Positions 15,386-22,898 of a stretch of DNA of 43,652 nt are shown piece by piece. Below the pieces are notes generated by a model. The model was not told the DNA's origin. It worked only from the letters and a program-made list of their open reading frames with translations, and did not search any database. Every line of letters begins with the position of its first letter. Within the stretch, counting starts at the first letter, position 1. Source of the DNA: Thermoleophilia bacterium (GTDB lineage Bacteria > Actinomycetota > Thermoleophilia > BMS3ABIN01); assembly GCA_014874265.1 (NCBI GenBank), contig JACWAM010000120.1, forward strand, positions 1-43,652, in the 5' to 3' direction. Made by a program: the position numbers and the translations under genes.

Positions 15386-15856
15386 ATGAGCGAGCGGCTG
15401 CTTGCCGTTTTACACGGATGCAACCTGAACATGCTGGGGGAGCGCGACCCGGCTCATTATGGCCGTCTGACGCTGACGGTGCTGGAAACGCTGGTTAAGG
15501 AGCACGCCGCGCGCAGCGGGTTTTCGGCCTGTCTCTGTTTTCAAACCAATCACGAGGGAGATCTGGTGGAACAGATCCAGAAGCTGAGACTGAGCGCCGC
15601 CGCCGTGATAATCAACCCGGGGGCATGGACGCATTACAGCTACGCCATCCACGATGCTCTGGAGCTGGTCCGGTCGCCGGTAGTGGAGGTACACCTTTCC
15701 GACGTAGCTCATCGTCAGGAGGAGTGGCGCCGCCGCTCCGTAATTAGCGATGTCTGCGACCGCACTATTTCCGGAAAGGGAACCGATGGCTATCTCGAGG
15801 CAGTCAGCTGGCTGGCGGAAAGGACCGCAGGGCCGGAGGACAAGTTTGAAACATGA
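15386..15856 (+). CDS. aroQ: type II 3-dehydroquinate dehydratase
   Basis: It removes water from 3-dehydroquinate to make 3-dehydroshikimate. At 156 residues it fits the type II dodecameric family. Recognisable blocks are HGCNLNMLGERDPAHYG (with the lid Arg and the catalytic Tyr), FQTNHEGDLVEQI, INPGAWTHYSYAIHDALE and VEVHLSDVAHRQEEWRRRSVIS (catalytic His region). Several positions depart from the classic consensus, HGPNLN to HGCNLN, GAYTH to GAWTH, and AREEFR to HRQEEWR, so this is a divergent branch, but the Arg, Tyr, Glu and His remain. I chose ATG 15386, 1 base after the aroB stop and preceded by GGAGG, over the longer track start. Confidence 0.9.
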   Translation: MSERLLAVLHGCNLNMLGERDPAHYGRLTLTVLETLVKEHAARSGFSACLCFQTNHEGDLVEQIQKLRLSAAAVIINPGAWTHYSYAIHDALELVRSPVVEVHLSDVAHRQEEWRRRSVISDVCDRTISGKGTDGYLEAVSWLAERTAGPEDKFET

Positions 15857-16904
15857 AGCGCTCAGAGAGGCCCGGACCGATTCACTGCTGGTTACGCATT
15901 TGCCAAATGTCCGTTATCTGACAGGTTTTACCGGATCGGCAGGCTGTGTTTTCTTAAGCGCCAGGCAGCAGCTTTTCTTCACGGACTTTCGTTACCGCGC
16001 CCAGTCGGCGAGCGAGGTAAAGAAGGACTGTAAGATTCACATCACCGGAGGGCCGGCGCTCGAAGGGGCTGTCTCGCATATCAGCAGCCGCCTAAAGCCG
16101 GGAGTGCTTGGTTTTGAAGGTCAGTGGATCAGCCAGCGGCAGTTTGCCAGGCTGCGGAGGTCGCTCAAAGGGGTCAGGCTGAAAGACGCCGGCGGCGCCG
16201 TTGAGAGGCTCCGAATGACCAAGAGCGCCCGGGAGCAACGGTTGATTCGCCGCGCTTGCGCCATCGCCGACACCGCTTTTAAGCAACTGGCAAAGTCCAG
16301 GGTGACGGGAAAGACCGAGGCTGAGATCGCCTGGATGCTGGAATCGGTAATGCGGCAAGCTGGCTCCGGTCCGCTGCCGTTCCCGGTGATCGCGGCTTCC
16401 GGTCCGAGGTCGGCAATGCCCCACGGCGTCGCCTCCGCAAAGGTGATCAAGCCTGGCGAGCTGCTGGTGGTAGATCTGGGCGCCTCCGTCAATGGCTACT
16501 GCTCCGATGAAACCCGTACTTTTGCCACCGGCCGCCTGCCGCAAGAATTGATGGATATTTACGGGATTGTCAGGGAGGCGCGACGGCACGCGATGGCGGC
16601 GGTGTTGCCGGGCGCCAGCGGCGCGGACATTGACTCAGTGGCGCGCGGCCATATCGCCGATCGGGGCTATGGCGCCAATTTCGGTCACTCGCTGGGGCAC
16701 GGCGTTGGCCTGGAGCCCCATGAAGGTCCGGTGCTCTCATCGCGATCCGGGGACATCCTTCAGGAAGGCATGACGGTCACGGTCGAGCCGGGAATATATC
16801 TCGAGAGCCGGGGCGGCGTGCGGATCGAGGATACGGTGCTTGTGGGCAAGAACGGGGCCAGGCCGCTTACCCGATTTCCCGACGAGCTGATCGTGCTCAG
16901 ATAA
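15846..16904 (+). CDS. Xaa-Pro aminopeptidase (M24 family)
   Basis: A dinuclear-metal peptidase that removes N-terminal residues before proline. The creatinase-like N-terminal domain (VRYLTGFTGSAGCVFLS) is followed by the pita-bread catalytic domain. Metal ligands are visible: the two Asp in VVDLGASVNGYCSDETRTF, the His in GHSLGHGVGLEPHEGP, the Glu in VTVEPGIYLE and the Glu in GGVRIEDTVLV. The track ORF starts too early inside aroQ. The TTG at 15846 has a perfect GGAGGA 5 bases upstream, gives 352 residues and overlaps aroQ by 11 bases. PepP/PepQ-like (YqhT type) just before efp is the common Gram-positive order. Confidence 0.92.
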   Translation: MKHEALREARTDSLLVTHLPNVRYLTGFTGSAGCVFLSARQQLFFTDFRYRAQSASEVKKDCKIHITGGPALEGAVSHISSRLKPGVLGFEGQWISQRQFARLRRSLKGVRLKDAGGAVERLRMTKSAREQRLIRRACAIADTAFKQLAKSRVTGKTEAEIAWMLESVMRQAGSGPLPFPVIAASGPRSAMPHGVASAKVIKPGELLVVDLGASVNGYCSDETRTFATGRLPQELMDIYGIVREARRHAMAAVLPGASGADIDSVARGHIADRGYGANFGHSLGHGVGLEPHEGPVLSSRSGDILQEGMTVTVEPGIYLESRGGVRIEDTVLVGKNGARPLTRFPDELIVLR

Positions 16905-17394
16905 GCACAGAGTTTACCGGATTAAAAGCGAAATCCACGCTGAACTCGACTTGCGAAGTCCGGGACGATCCGGCGTTTCCTTCGCTCACATCGCGCGCCA
17001 ACCTCGCACTCCCAGCAATCTTCTCCGCGCCCCCAGGACCTCGCTAATGAAATCCGGATCTTCGCTGGCGACGCCGGCGGGACCCCCTGGACGTTTCACT
17101 CAACGACGCAGCCGCCAAACCCTTGGGAAGTGCTATATAATTATTTTTTTGGCAACTGATCATAAAACTTGCCCAGGAAGCTCCCGAGCCCTGTCATTTC
17201 GAGGGTGCGGGAGCCACCGGGGAATCTGCTTAAAGAGAAGATCTTTTGCTTCGCTCGGGATGAAATTCCTGCTTGCCTGATTTACTTGCATGATTAGTTT
17301 ATGGAAACTGCTTGCAAATGGCATTCGGTTAGGCGCACCGCTGGCAACCGGCCTGATGCCGCTGTGCGGGGATAATTGTTAATATGGAGGAATT
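16905..17394. other. 490-base non-coding gap before efp
   Basis: There is no convincing gene. The 109-codon ORF at 16951-17280 has low-complexity, Arg/Ser/Pro-rich translation without any domain and runs through a repeat, so I reject it. The gap holds one clear dispersed repeat (17192-17265). It also holds a TATAAT at 17136-17141 followed by a T-run but without a -35, and the efp ribosome-binding site at the right end. A GATAAT (17371-17376) could be the efp -10, again with no clear -35. Confidence 0.6.
17192..17265. repeat. TGTCATTTCGAG...CTCGGGATGA dispersed inverted repeat
   Basis: The element starts TGTCATTTCGAGGG, has GGAATCT in the middle, and ends AGATCTTTTGCTTCGCTCGGGATGA. This is the two-armed form of an intergenic repeat seen in many bacterial genomes (TGTCATTCCGAG...GAATCT / AGAT...CTCGGAATGACA). 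Related single arms are at 2087, 29708 and 34725. Confidence 0.6.
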
Positions 17395-17958
17395 TTGGTA
17401 TCAACAAACGATTTTAAAAATGGCATGGGCATCGAGGTGGAGGGGCAGCTGTTTACCATCGTGGAATTTCAGCATGTCAAGCCCGGCAAAGGCAACGCCT
17501 TCGTCCGGACAAAGCTGAAGAACATGGCCACCGGCGCCGTTATTGACCGCACCTTCCGGGCGGGCGAGAAATTCCGCCGCGTACGTACCGAAAGCAAGAA
17601 AATGCTTTACCTGTACTCAACCCCGGACGAGGTCGTCCTGATGGACAATGACAGTTACGAGCAGGTGTCGCTGCCGCTGCCGCTGGTCGGGGATTCGCTC
17701 AAGTTTGTCAAGGAAAACATGGACGTGGAGCTACTCAGCATTGACGGCAAGCCCGCCTCGGTGGCGCCGCCGATATTCGTCGAACTGGCAGTTACGGATA
17801 CGCAGCCGGGTGTCAAGGGAGACACCGTCAGCGGCGGGTCCAAGCCCGCCACGGTGGAGACGGGCGCTGTCGTTTTTGTTCCCCTGTTTATCAAGGTTGG
17901 AGAAGTGGTAAAGATTGATACCAGGAGCGGTGAATACGTCGAACGGGTAAGCGGTTAG
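17395..17958 (+). CDS. efp: elongation factor P
   Basis: The translation factor that rescues ribosomes stalled at polyproline, of usual length (187 residues, three beta-barrel domains). The start VSTNDFKNGMGIEVEG is typical. The loop that reaches the peptidyl-transferase centre is HVKPGKGNAFVRTKLKN, with Lys at the modifiable tip position. The C-terminal family signature is near KIDTRSGEYVERV. The start is TTG (17395) with a strong GGAGG 4 bases upstream. Its role may matter for PilM here, which has a run of about nine prolines. Confidence 0.96.
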   Translation: MVSTNDFKNGMGIEVEGQLFTIVEFQHVKPGKGNAFVRTKLKNMATGAVIDRTFRAGEKFRRVRTESKKMLYLYSTPDEVVLMDNDSYEQVSLPLPLVGDSLKFVKENMDVELLSIDGKPASVAPPIFVELAVTDTQPGVKGDTVSGGSKPATVETGAVVFVPLFIKVGEVVKIDTRSGEYVERVSG

Positions 17959-17962
17959 AACC

Positions 17963-19780
17963 ATGGTCAAGGCGCGGCGAGTCCTTATCACCGACACGAC
18001 GTTGCGGGATGGACAGCAATCGCTGTGGGCCTCCCGGATGCGAACTGGCGAGATGCTGCCCATCCTGGCGAAGATGGACGACATCGGATTCTACTCGCTG
18101 GAGGTTTGGGGCGGGGCCACCTTTGACAGCTGCGTCCGGTTTCTCGGCGAAAATCCGTGGGAGCGGCTGCGCACGGTCAAGATGCACTGTCCGAAGACGC
18201 CACTGATGATGATGCTCCGCGGACAGAATCTGGTGGGATACCGTCATTACGGAGATGACATCGTCCGCCGGTTCGTGCGCCATGCGGCCGAGAACGGCAT
18301 TGACATATTTCGGATCTTTGATGCTCTTAACGACACGCGCAACGTGGAAGCGGCCGCGGAGGCGGTCAAGGAAGCAGGACGGCATTTCCAGGCGGCGCTG
18401 GCTTATACAGTCAGCCCCGTGCATACGCTGGACCACTATCTCGAGGCGGCGACCAGATTTGTCGAGATGGGCGCCGACTCCATCTGCATCAAGGATATGG
18501 CGGCGCTGCTTTCGCCATTCCACTGCGAGCAGCTGGTGAGGCGGTTGAAAACTGAGATTGATCTGCCATTACAAGTGCACTGCCATTATATCGGCGGCCT
18601 GGCGCCGATGACATACCTGAAGGCGATTGAAGCTGGCGCTGACGTTGTTGATACCGCTACCGTGCCGCTCGCTTTTGGCTCTTCCAATCCGGCAACGGAG
18701 ATGGTGGTAACGGCGCTTAAGGGGACTCGCTTCGATACGGGACTGGAGCTTGACCCGCTTTTTGAAATTGCCAAATATTTTGAAGAGATCAGGGTAGGCG
18801 GCGGCTACTTGCGGGGCGTCACGTCGCTGACGCATATGCAGGTTTATTCGCACCAGGTTCCGGGTGGGATGATATCCAACCTGGAGAGCCAGCTGGCGGA
18901 GCAGGATGCGACCGGTCGGCTGCCGGAGGTGCTGGCTGAGATACCCGCCGTGCGGGCTGAGGTAGGCTACCCGCCGCTGGTGACGCCCATGAGCCAGATC
19001 GTCGGCACCCAGGCCGTGCTCAACGTCCTTTCGGGGAAACGCTGGCAGGTTGTGCCCGATGAGATGAAGTCTTATTTGATGGGAATGTACGGGCAAGCGC
19101 CGGGTCCGGTTAATGAGGATGTGATCAGGAAGGTTCTGGGAGACCAGAAGCCGATCACTTGCCGTCCCGCCGATTTAATCAAAGAGACGGTCGCCGGGTA
19201 TGCCGATGAGATTGGCGACCTGGCGCGGAGCGAAGAAGATGTTTTAACCTATGCTCTTTTTCCTTCAGCGGCAAGGTCGTTCCTTCAGAAGCGCCGCCAT
19301 GGGGTAGAAGATGACGTATTTCTGACGCAGGAACAGGAAGCGGAGGAGGTTGGCGGGGGAAACATGGATGTAAATCATATCAAGGAGCTCATCGCGGCGG
19401 TGGAGAACTCTTCGATTGCCGAAGTGACGATCGAAGAGGGAGATACCCGAATTACGGTGCGCAAGAGCGGCGAGCCGGAGCCGGCGGCGCCGGCGGCAGC
19501 CGGAGCGGCGCCGGCGCCGGATAATTATTTTGTCGTCAAGTCTCCCATGGTGGGCACCTTTTACCGGGCCGCATCGCCTACCAGTGATCCGTTCGTGGAA
19601 GCGGGTGACCGGGTAAAAAAGGGGCAGACTCTGTGCATCCTGGAAGCCATGAAGCTGATGAACGAAGTCATCTCCGAAGTGAACGGCGTCGTCCGCGACA
19701 TACTGGTGGAAAACGCTAAACCGGTAGAGTACGGGACGGCGTTGCTTTACATAGAGCCGGAAGAGATCGTGGAAACCTAA
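17963..19780 (+). CDS. pyruvate/oxaloacetate-type carboxyltransferase fused to complete AccB (biotin carboxyl carrier)
   Basis: A 605-residue biotin-dependent carboxylase subunit. Residues 1 to about 460 are a PycB/OadA-type carboxyltransferase: TDTTLRDGQQSLWASRM, CIKDMAALL with the Lys that is carbamylated in the family, metal histidines in VHCHYIGGL, YSHQVPGGMISNLESQL, and PLVTPMSQIVG. Residues 468-605 are not the short biotinyl tail normal for OadA but a whole AccB. This has MDVNHIKELIAAVENSSIAEVTIEEGDTRITVRK, an Ala/Pro linker, and SPMVGTFYRAASPTSDPFVEAGD (the AccB thumb region), with the biotin Lys at about 564 in LEAMKLMNEV. An in-frame ATG at residue 468 has its own SD-like sequence. 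accC follows after 74 bases. The domain reading is firm; whether the product acts on pyruvate, acetyl-CoA or both is open. Confidence 0.88.
   Translation: MVKARRVLITDTTLRDGQQSLWASRMRTGEMLPILAKMDDIGFYSLEVWGGATFDSCVRFLGENPWERLRTVKMHCPKTPLMMMLRGQNLVGYRHYGDDIVRRFVRHAAENGIDIFRIFDALNDTRNVEAAAEAVKEAGRHFQAALAYTVSPVHTLDHYLEAATRFVEMGADSICIKDMAALLSPFHCEQLVRRLKTEIDLPLQVHCHYIGGLAPMTYLKAIEAGADVVDTATVPLAFGSSNPATEMVVTALKGTRFDTGLELDPLFEIAKYFEEIRVGGGYLRGVTSLTHMQVYSHQVPGGMISNLESQLAEQDATGRLPEVLAEIPAVRAEVGYPPLVTPMSQIVGTQAVLNVLSGKRWQVVPDEMKSYLMGMYGQAPGPVNEDVIRKVLGDQKPITCRPADLIKETVAGYADEIGDLARSEEDVLTYALFPSAARSFLQKRRHGVEDDVFLTQEQEAEEVGGGNMDVNHIKELIAAVENSSIAEVTIEEGDTRITVRKSGEPEPAAPAAAGAAPAPDNYFVVKSPMVGTFYRAASPTSDPFVEAGDRVKKGQTLCILEAMKLMNEVISEVNGVVRDILVENAKPVEYGTALLYIEPEEIVET
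19342..19366 (+). promoter_or_regulatory. internal ribosome-binding site and start codon for stand-alone AccB
   Basis: GGAGGAGGT (19342-19350) and GGGGGA (19355-19360) precede an in-frame ATG at 19364, exactly where the AccB homology begins (MDVNHIKELIAAVE). Initiation here would yield a separate 138-residue biotin carrier of nearly normal AccB size. The spacing is 13 bases for the first purine block and 3 for the second, so neither is ideal. Confidence 0.45.
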
Positions 19781-19854
19781 GACCGGACATTTGATTTGAT
19801 GCCTTCGCCTTTGGATATTACACCTGATTTATCGAGCTTGAGGTTTGAGGGATT

Positions 19855-21219
19855 ATGGTATCAAAGATATTAATTGCCAATCGCGGCGAAATCGCACTGA
19901 GAGTTATCCGCGCCTGCCGGGAGCTGAAAATTCCCAGCGTCGCCGTCTACTCCGAAGCCGACGCCCGTTCCATGCACGTCATCGAAGCGGACGAGGCAGT
20001 CTGCATCGGGCCCGGACCGGTGATTCATAGCTACCTGCAGGTGCCGGCGATTATTGGCGCGGCGGAGATTACCGGCTGCGACGCTATTCATCCGGGCTAT
20101 GGCTTTCTGGCGGAGAATCCGGATTTTGTGGAGACCTGCCGGGATAACAGCCTGATGTTCATTGGTCCCGGTCCCGGGGTAATGCGAATGATGGGCGATA
20201 AATCCCTGGCCAAGCAAACCATGAAGAGCGCTCGCATTCCCGTGATTCCCGGGTCGGAAGGAGCGGTGGCCGATGCGGCCGCCGCCGCCCGGCTGGCAGC
20301 CGAATACGGGTACCCGGTCATGCTGAAAGCGGCCGCGGGGGGTGGAGGCAAGGGAATGCGGCTTGTGGGTGACGAGAACGAGATGGAGGGAGCCTTTGTA
20401 ATGGCCGCCGGCGAAGCCGAAGCTTCTTTTGGCAATGGGGCGCTTTATCTCGAGAAAGTGGTGCCCAACCCGCGCCATGTCGAGGTCCAGGTGCTGGCAG
20501 ACAAAGCCGGCTCCGTATTGACGCTGGGTGAGCGGGATTGTTCGGTGCAGCGGCGGCATCAAAAGCTTATTGAAGAATCCCCGTCCCCGTTATTAAAGGA
20601 AGAAACACGGCGGGAGATGGCTCAGGCCGCCATCGCCGCCTGCCGGGCCTGCGGCTATGAAAACGCCGGCACGGTCGAGTTCCTCGTGGATGATCAGGAG
20701 AATTTTTATTTCATGGAGATGAACGCCAGAGTGCAGGTGGAGCACCCGGTCACGGAGATGGTAACCGGTTTTGACATTGTCAAGGAGCAGATCAGGATTG
20801 CCCGGGGTGAGCGCCTGCCGCTGACGGGGTCGATCAGGACGCGCGGTCACGCGATCGAGATTCGGATTAACGCCGAAGACCCCGATAATGATTTCAGGCC
20901 AAATACGGGCGTTCTTAGCCGCTACCGGCTGCCCGGCGGCCCGGGCGTCCGGGTCGATTCTCACCTTTATGAGGGTTACGAGGTCCCGGTTTTTTACGAC
21001 TCGCTGCTGGCGAAGTTGATTGTCTGGGACAGCAACAGGCCGGCGGCGATCGCGCGCGCACTGAGGGCCCTGGATGAGTTGATCATTGAAGGCGTCGTTA
21101 CAAACAAGGAGCTTTGCCGGGCCATCCTCAGTTCTGAGGCATTTTCCGGCGGCGCTCCCACGACCGCTTTCATCGAAGAGAACATGCCGAAGCTGCACCA
21201 GGCAGTGTCAAGGCGGTAG
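19855..21219 (+). CDS. accC: biotin carboxylase
   Basis: It carboxylates the biotin on the carrier domain using ATP and bicarbonate. The 454-residue protein is a full ATP-grasp biotin carboxylase: KILIANRGEIALRVIRACREL start, HPGYGFLAENP, the glycine loop KAAAGGGGKGMRLV, ERDCSVQRRHQKLIEESP, and EMNARVQVEHPVTEMVTGFDIVKEQI. The partner is the preceding carboxyltransferase-AccB protein. The pair could act as acetyl-CoA carboxylase components or as a two-subunit pyruvate carboxylase, and the same BC may serve both. The ATG follows GAGGTTTGAGGG. Confidence 0.95.
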   Translation: MVSKILIANRGEIALRVIRACRELKIPSVAVYSEADARSMHVIEADEAVCIGPGPVIHSYLQVPAIIGAAEITGCDAIHPGYGFLAENPDFVETCRDNSLMFIGPGPGVMRMMGDKSLAKQTMKSARIPVIPGSEGAVADAAAAARLAAEYGYPVMLKAAAGGGGKGMRLVGDENEMEGAFVMAAGEAEASFGNGALYLEKVVPNPRHVEVQVLADKAGSVLTLGERDCSVQRRHQKLIEESPSPLLKEETRREMAQAAIAACRACGYENAGTVEFLVDDQENFYFMEMNARVQVEHPVTEMVTGFDIVKEQIRIARGERLPLTGSIRTRGHAIEIRINAEDPDNDFRPNTGVLSRYRLPGGPGVRVDSHLYEGYEVPVFYDSLLAKLIVWDSNRPAAIARALRALDELIIEGVVTNKELCRAILSSEAFSGGAPTTAFIEENMPKLHQAVSRR

Positions 21220-21236
21220 CAAAGACGATTCCTTGA

Positions 21237-21704
21237 ATGGTGATTGCGATGAACGATACCGGAGCAAGGCCAGACGCAGACCCGCAGAGGTCAGCGGCGG
21301 TTTCCCGGCGGCAGGCGCGCCGCGACGCCATGGTTGTCCTCTACCAGCGGGACATCACCGGCGCCGGACTCGATCATCTTTTCGCGGCGCTCGAAAAGGA
21401 GACGGGCCATGCTCCCGACGGGTTCACCCGTGAAGAAGTGCAGGGGGTCCTGGCCGCGAAAGATGATCTCGACCTGGCGATTGACGCCGCTTCCAGCAGC
21501 TGGCCGGCGCATAGGCTGGCGGCGCTGGAGCGGAATATCCTCCGGCTGGCGGTCTTTGAGATCCGTGCCCGTCTCGATGTTCCCGCGGAGGTTACGATTA
21601 ACGAGGCCGTGGCGCTGGCAAAGAGATACTGCTCGCGGGAAGCTGGATCCCTGGTTAACGGCATCCTTGGAAAAATAGCACAGGAGGCAAGTGAAAATGG
21701 TTGA
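21237..21704 (+). CDS. nusB: transcription antitermination factor NusB
   Basis: An all-helical factor that with NusE binds boxA RNA in antitermination complexes, 155 residues. It shows SRRQARRDAMVVLYQRDITG, the ALERNILRLAVFEI core, DVPAEVTINEAVALAKRYCSREAGSLVNGILGKIAQE at the C-terminus; the last block is the strongest family mark. The N-terminal 20 residues are extra; the true start may be the ATG at 21249. The accC-nusB-xseB order agrees with many Gram-positives. Confidence 0.92.
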   Translation: MVIAMNDTGARPDADPQRSAAVSRRQARRDAMVVLYQRDITGAGLDHLFAALEKETGHAPDGFTREEVQGVLAAKDDLDLAIDAASSSWPAHRLAALERNILRLAVFEIRARLDVPAEVTINEAVALAKRYCSREAGSLVNGILGKIAQEASENG

Positions 21705-22026
21705 CGAACCATCTGGTGGGGGAGGCAGCGGCGATATCGCCGGGACCGACGCCGGCGGCGAGAGCCTGACTGGGGCGCTGGAATCAACCTTGGGCAATTT
21801 AACCGAATCAATCGGCCGGATGGAGTCGATCGTACAGAGACTGGAAGCAGGAGAAGCTGACTGGGAGGAATCCATCCGCCTGCTGACAGAGGCCAATGAA
21901 CTTGCCATGGAAAGCTCACGGCGTCTGGAACGCGCCGTGCAGGACATCGTTTACGGCTCTGAGGAGGAGGATGGCTCACAGTCCGGTGAAGAACCTCAAG
22001 TGGAATCCCGCGGCAGCCGGGAATGA
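21697..22026 (+). CDS. xseB: exodeoxyribonuclease VII small subunit
   Basis: The small helical subunit that binds the XseA catalytic chain, 109 residues. The family core is GNLTESIGRMESIVQRLEAGEADWEESIRLLTEANELAMESSRRLERAVQDI (about 29-80), with the LExG and S-hydrophobic pattern. It has an acidic 20-residue tail and a Gly-rich start, longer than the usual 70-85 residues. I prefer ATG 21697 (9 bases after AGGAGG) over GTG 21691. Its tail overlaps the prenyltransferase start by 56 bases. No xseA precedes it, although xseA usually lies directly before xseB. Confidence 0.85.
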   Translation: MVDEPSGGGGSGDIAGTDAGGESLTGALESTLGNLTESIGRMESIVQRLEAGEADWEESIRLLTEANELAMESSRRLERAVQDIVYGSEEEDGSQSGEEPQVESRGSRE

Positions 22027-22897
22027 AGCGTTGTCATATCCGGATGATCTAGTCGGCCAGGTGGATTCCTATCTCGCGGAGCTGGAATTCGGCGAGAAGG
22101 AGCCCGTCATGCCGCTCACGGAAGCGATGCGCTATTCGCTGCTGGCCGGCGGCAAGCGGATCCGGCCCATCCTGCTGCTAGCGACAGGCAGAGCGTACGG
22201 AACCCCTCCGGCGGCGATCATGCCGGCTGCCGCTGCGCTGGAGATGATCCATACCTATTCTCTCATCCATGACGATCTGCCGGCTTTTGACGACGATGCG
22301 CTCCGGCGGGGGCAGCCATCCTGTCACGTTAAATTTGGCGAAAACGTCGCGATTCTGGCTGGGGACGCCTTGTTTGCGGAAGCCTACCGGCTGATTTGCG
22401 AGCGCCTGGAGACGGCGCCGCCGGTCCGCCTGTCCGTGATCGAGGAGATTTCAGTCGCCACCGGCGTCAAGGGCGTGGTCGGCGGGCAGCTGATCGATAT
22501 CATGGGGAGCGCCTGCGACGGCGACACTCTGATGATGCTGCATTCTCTTAAAACCGGCAGGCTGATTTCGGCGTGCGTTCGGTGCGGCGGCTTGCTGGCC
22601 GGGGTGACGGCGCCGGAGCTGACGCGGCTGAGCGGGTTTGCCGCCGATCTGGGTTTGCTATTCCAGATTAAAGACGATATTTTGGATGTTGTTGGCGAAA
22701 CGGCAGTGCTGGGAAAACAGGCCGGCGCCGACCTCAGGCACAAGCGCTGCACTTACGTAAGCATTTACGGCCTCGACGAATCGATGCGGCTGGCGCAGGA
22801 ATATCGCAACCGGGCCCTGGAGGCGCTCGAAGGCCTGCAGGGAGATACCGGCGATCTGGCCGGCATCACCAATTACATCTACGAACGGCAAAGGTAG
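21971..22897 (+). CDS. ispA: polyprenyl synthetase (farnesyl/geranylgeranyl diphosphate synthase)
   Basis: A trans-isoprenyl diphosphate synthase joining IPP to allylic diphosphates, 308 residues. The first Asp-rich motif is of bacterial type, HDDLPAFDDDALRRGQPSCH (two extra residues, DDxxxxD). The second is LGLLFQIKDDILDVVG, and the GGKRIRP substrate loop is present. The product length (C15 or C20) cannot be fixed by eye. The ATG at 21971 sits directly after GAGGAGGAGG but inside xseB; a TTG at 22031 is the alternative. It is followed by dxs, which supplies its precursors through the MEP path. Confidence 0.92.
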   Translation: MAHSPVKNLKWNPAAAGNEALSYPDDLVGQVDSYLAELEFGEKEPVMPLTEAMRYSLLAGGKRIRPILLLATGRAYGTPPAAIMPAAAALEMIHTYSLIHDDLPAFDDDALRRGQPSCHVKFGENVAILAGDALFAEAYRLICERLETAPPVRLSVIEEISVATGVKGVVGGQLIDIMGSACDGDTLMMLHSLKTGRLISACVRCGGLLAGVTAPELTRLSGFAADLGLLFQIKDDILDVVGETAVLGKQAGADLRHKRCTYVSIYGLDESMRLAQEYRNRALEALEGLQGDTGDLAGITNYIYERQR

Positions 22898-22898
22898 C

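Noticed and set aside
16951-17280. 109-codon plus-strand ORF before efp
   Set aside because: Arg/Ser/Pro-rich without domain, no ribosome-binding site, and it reads through a dispersed repeat.
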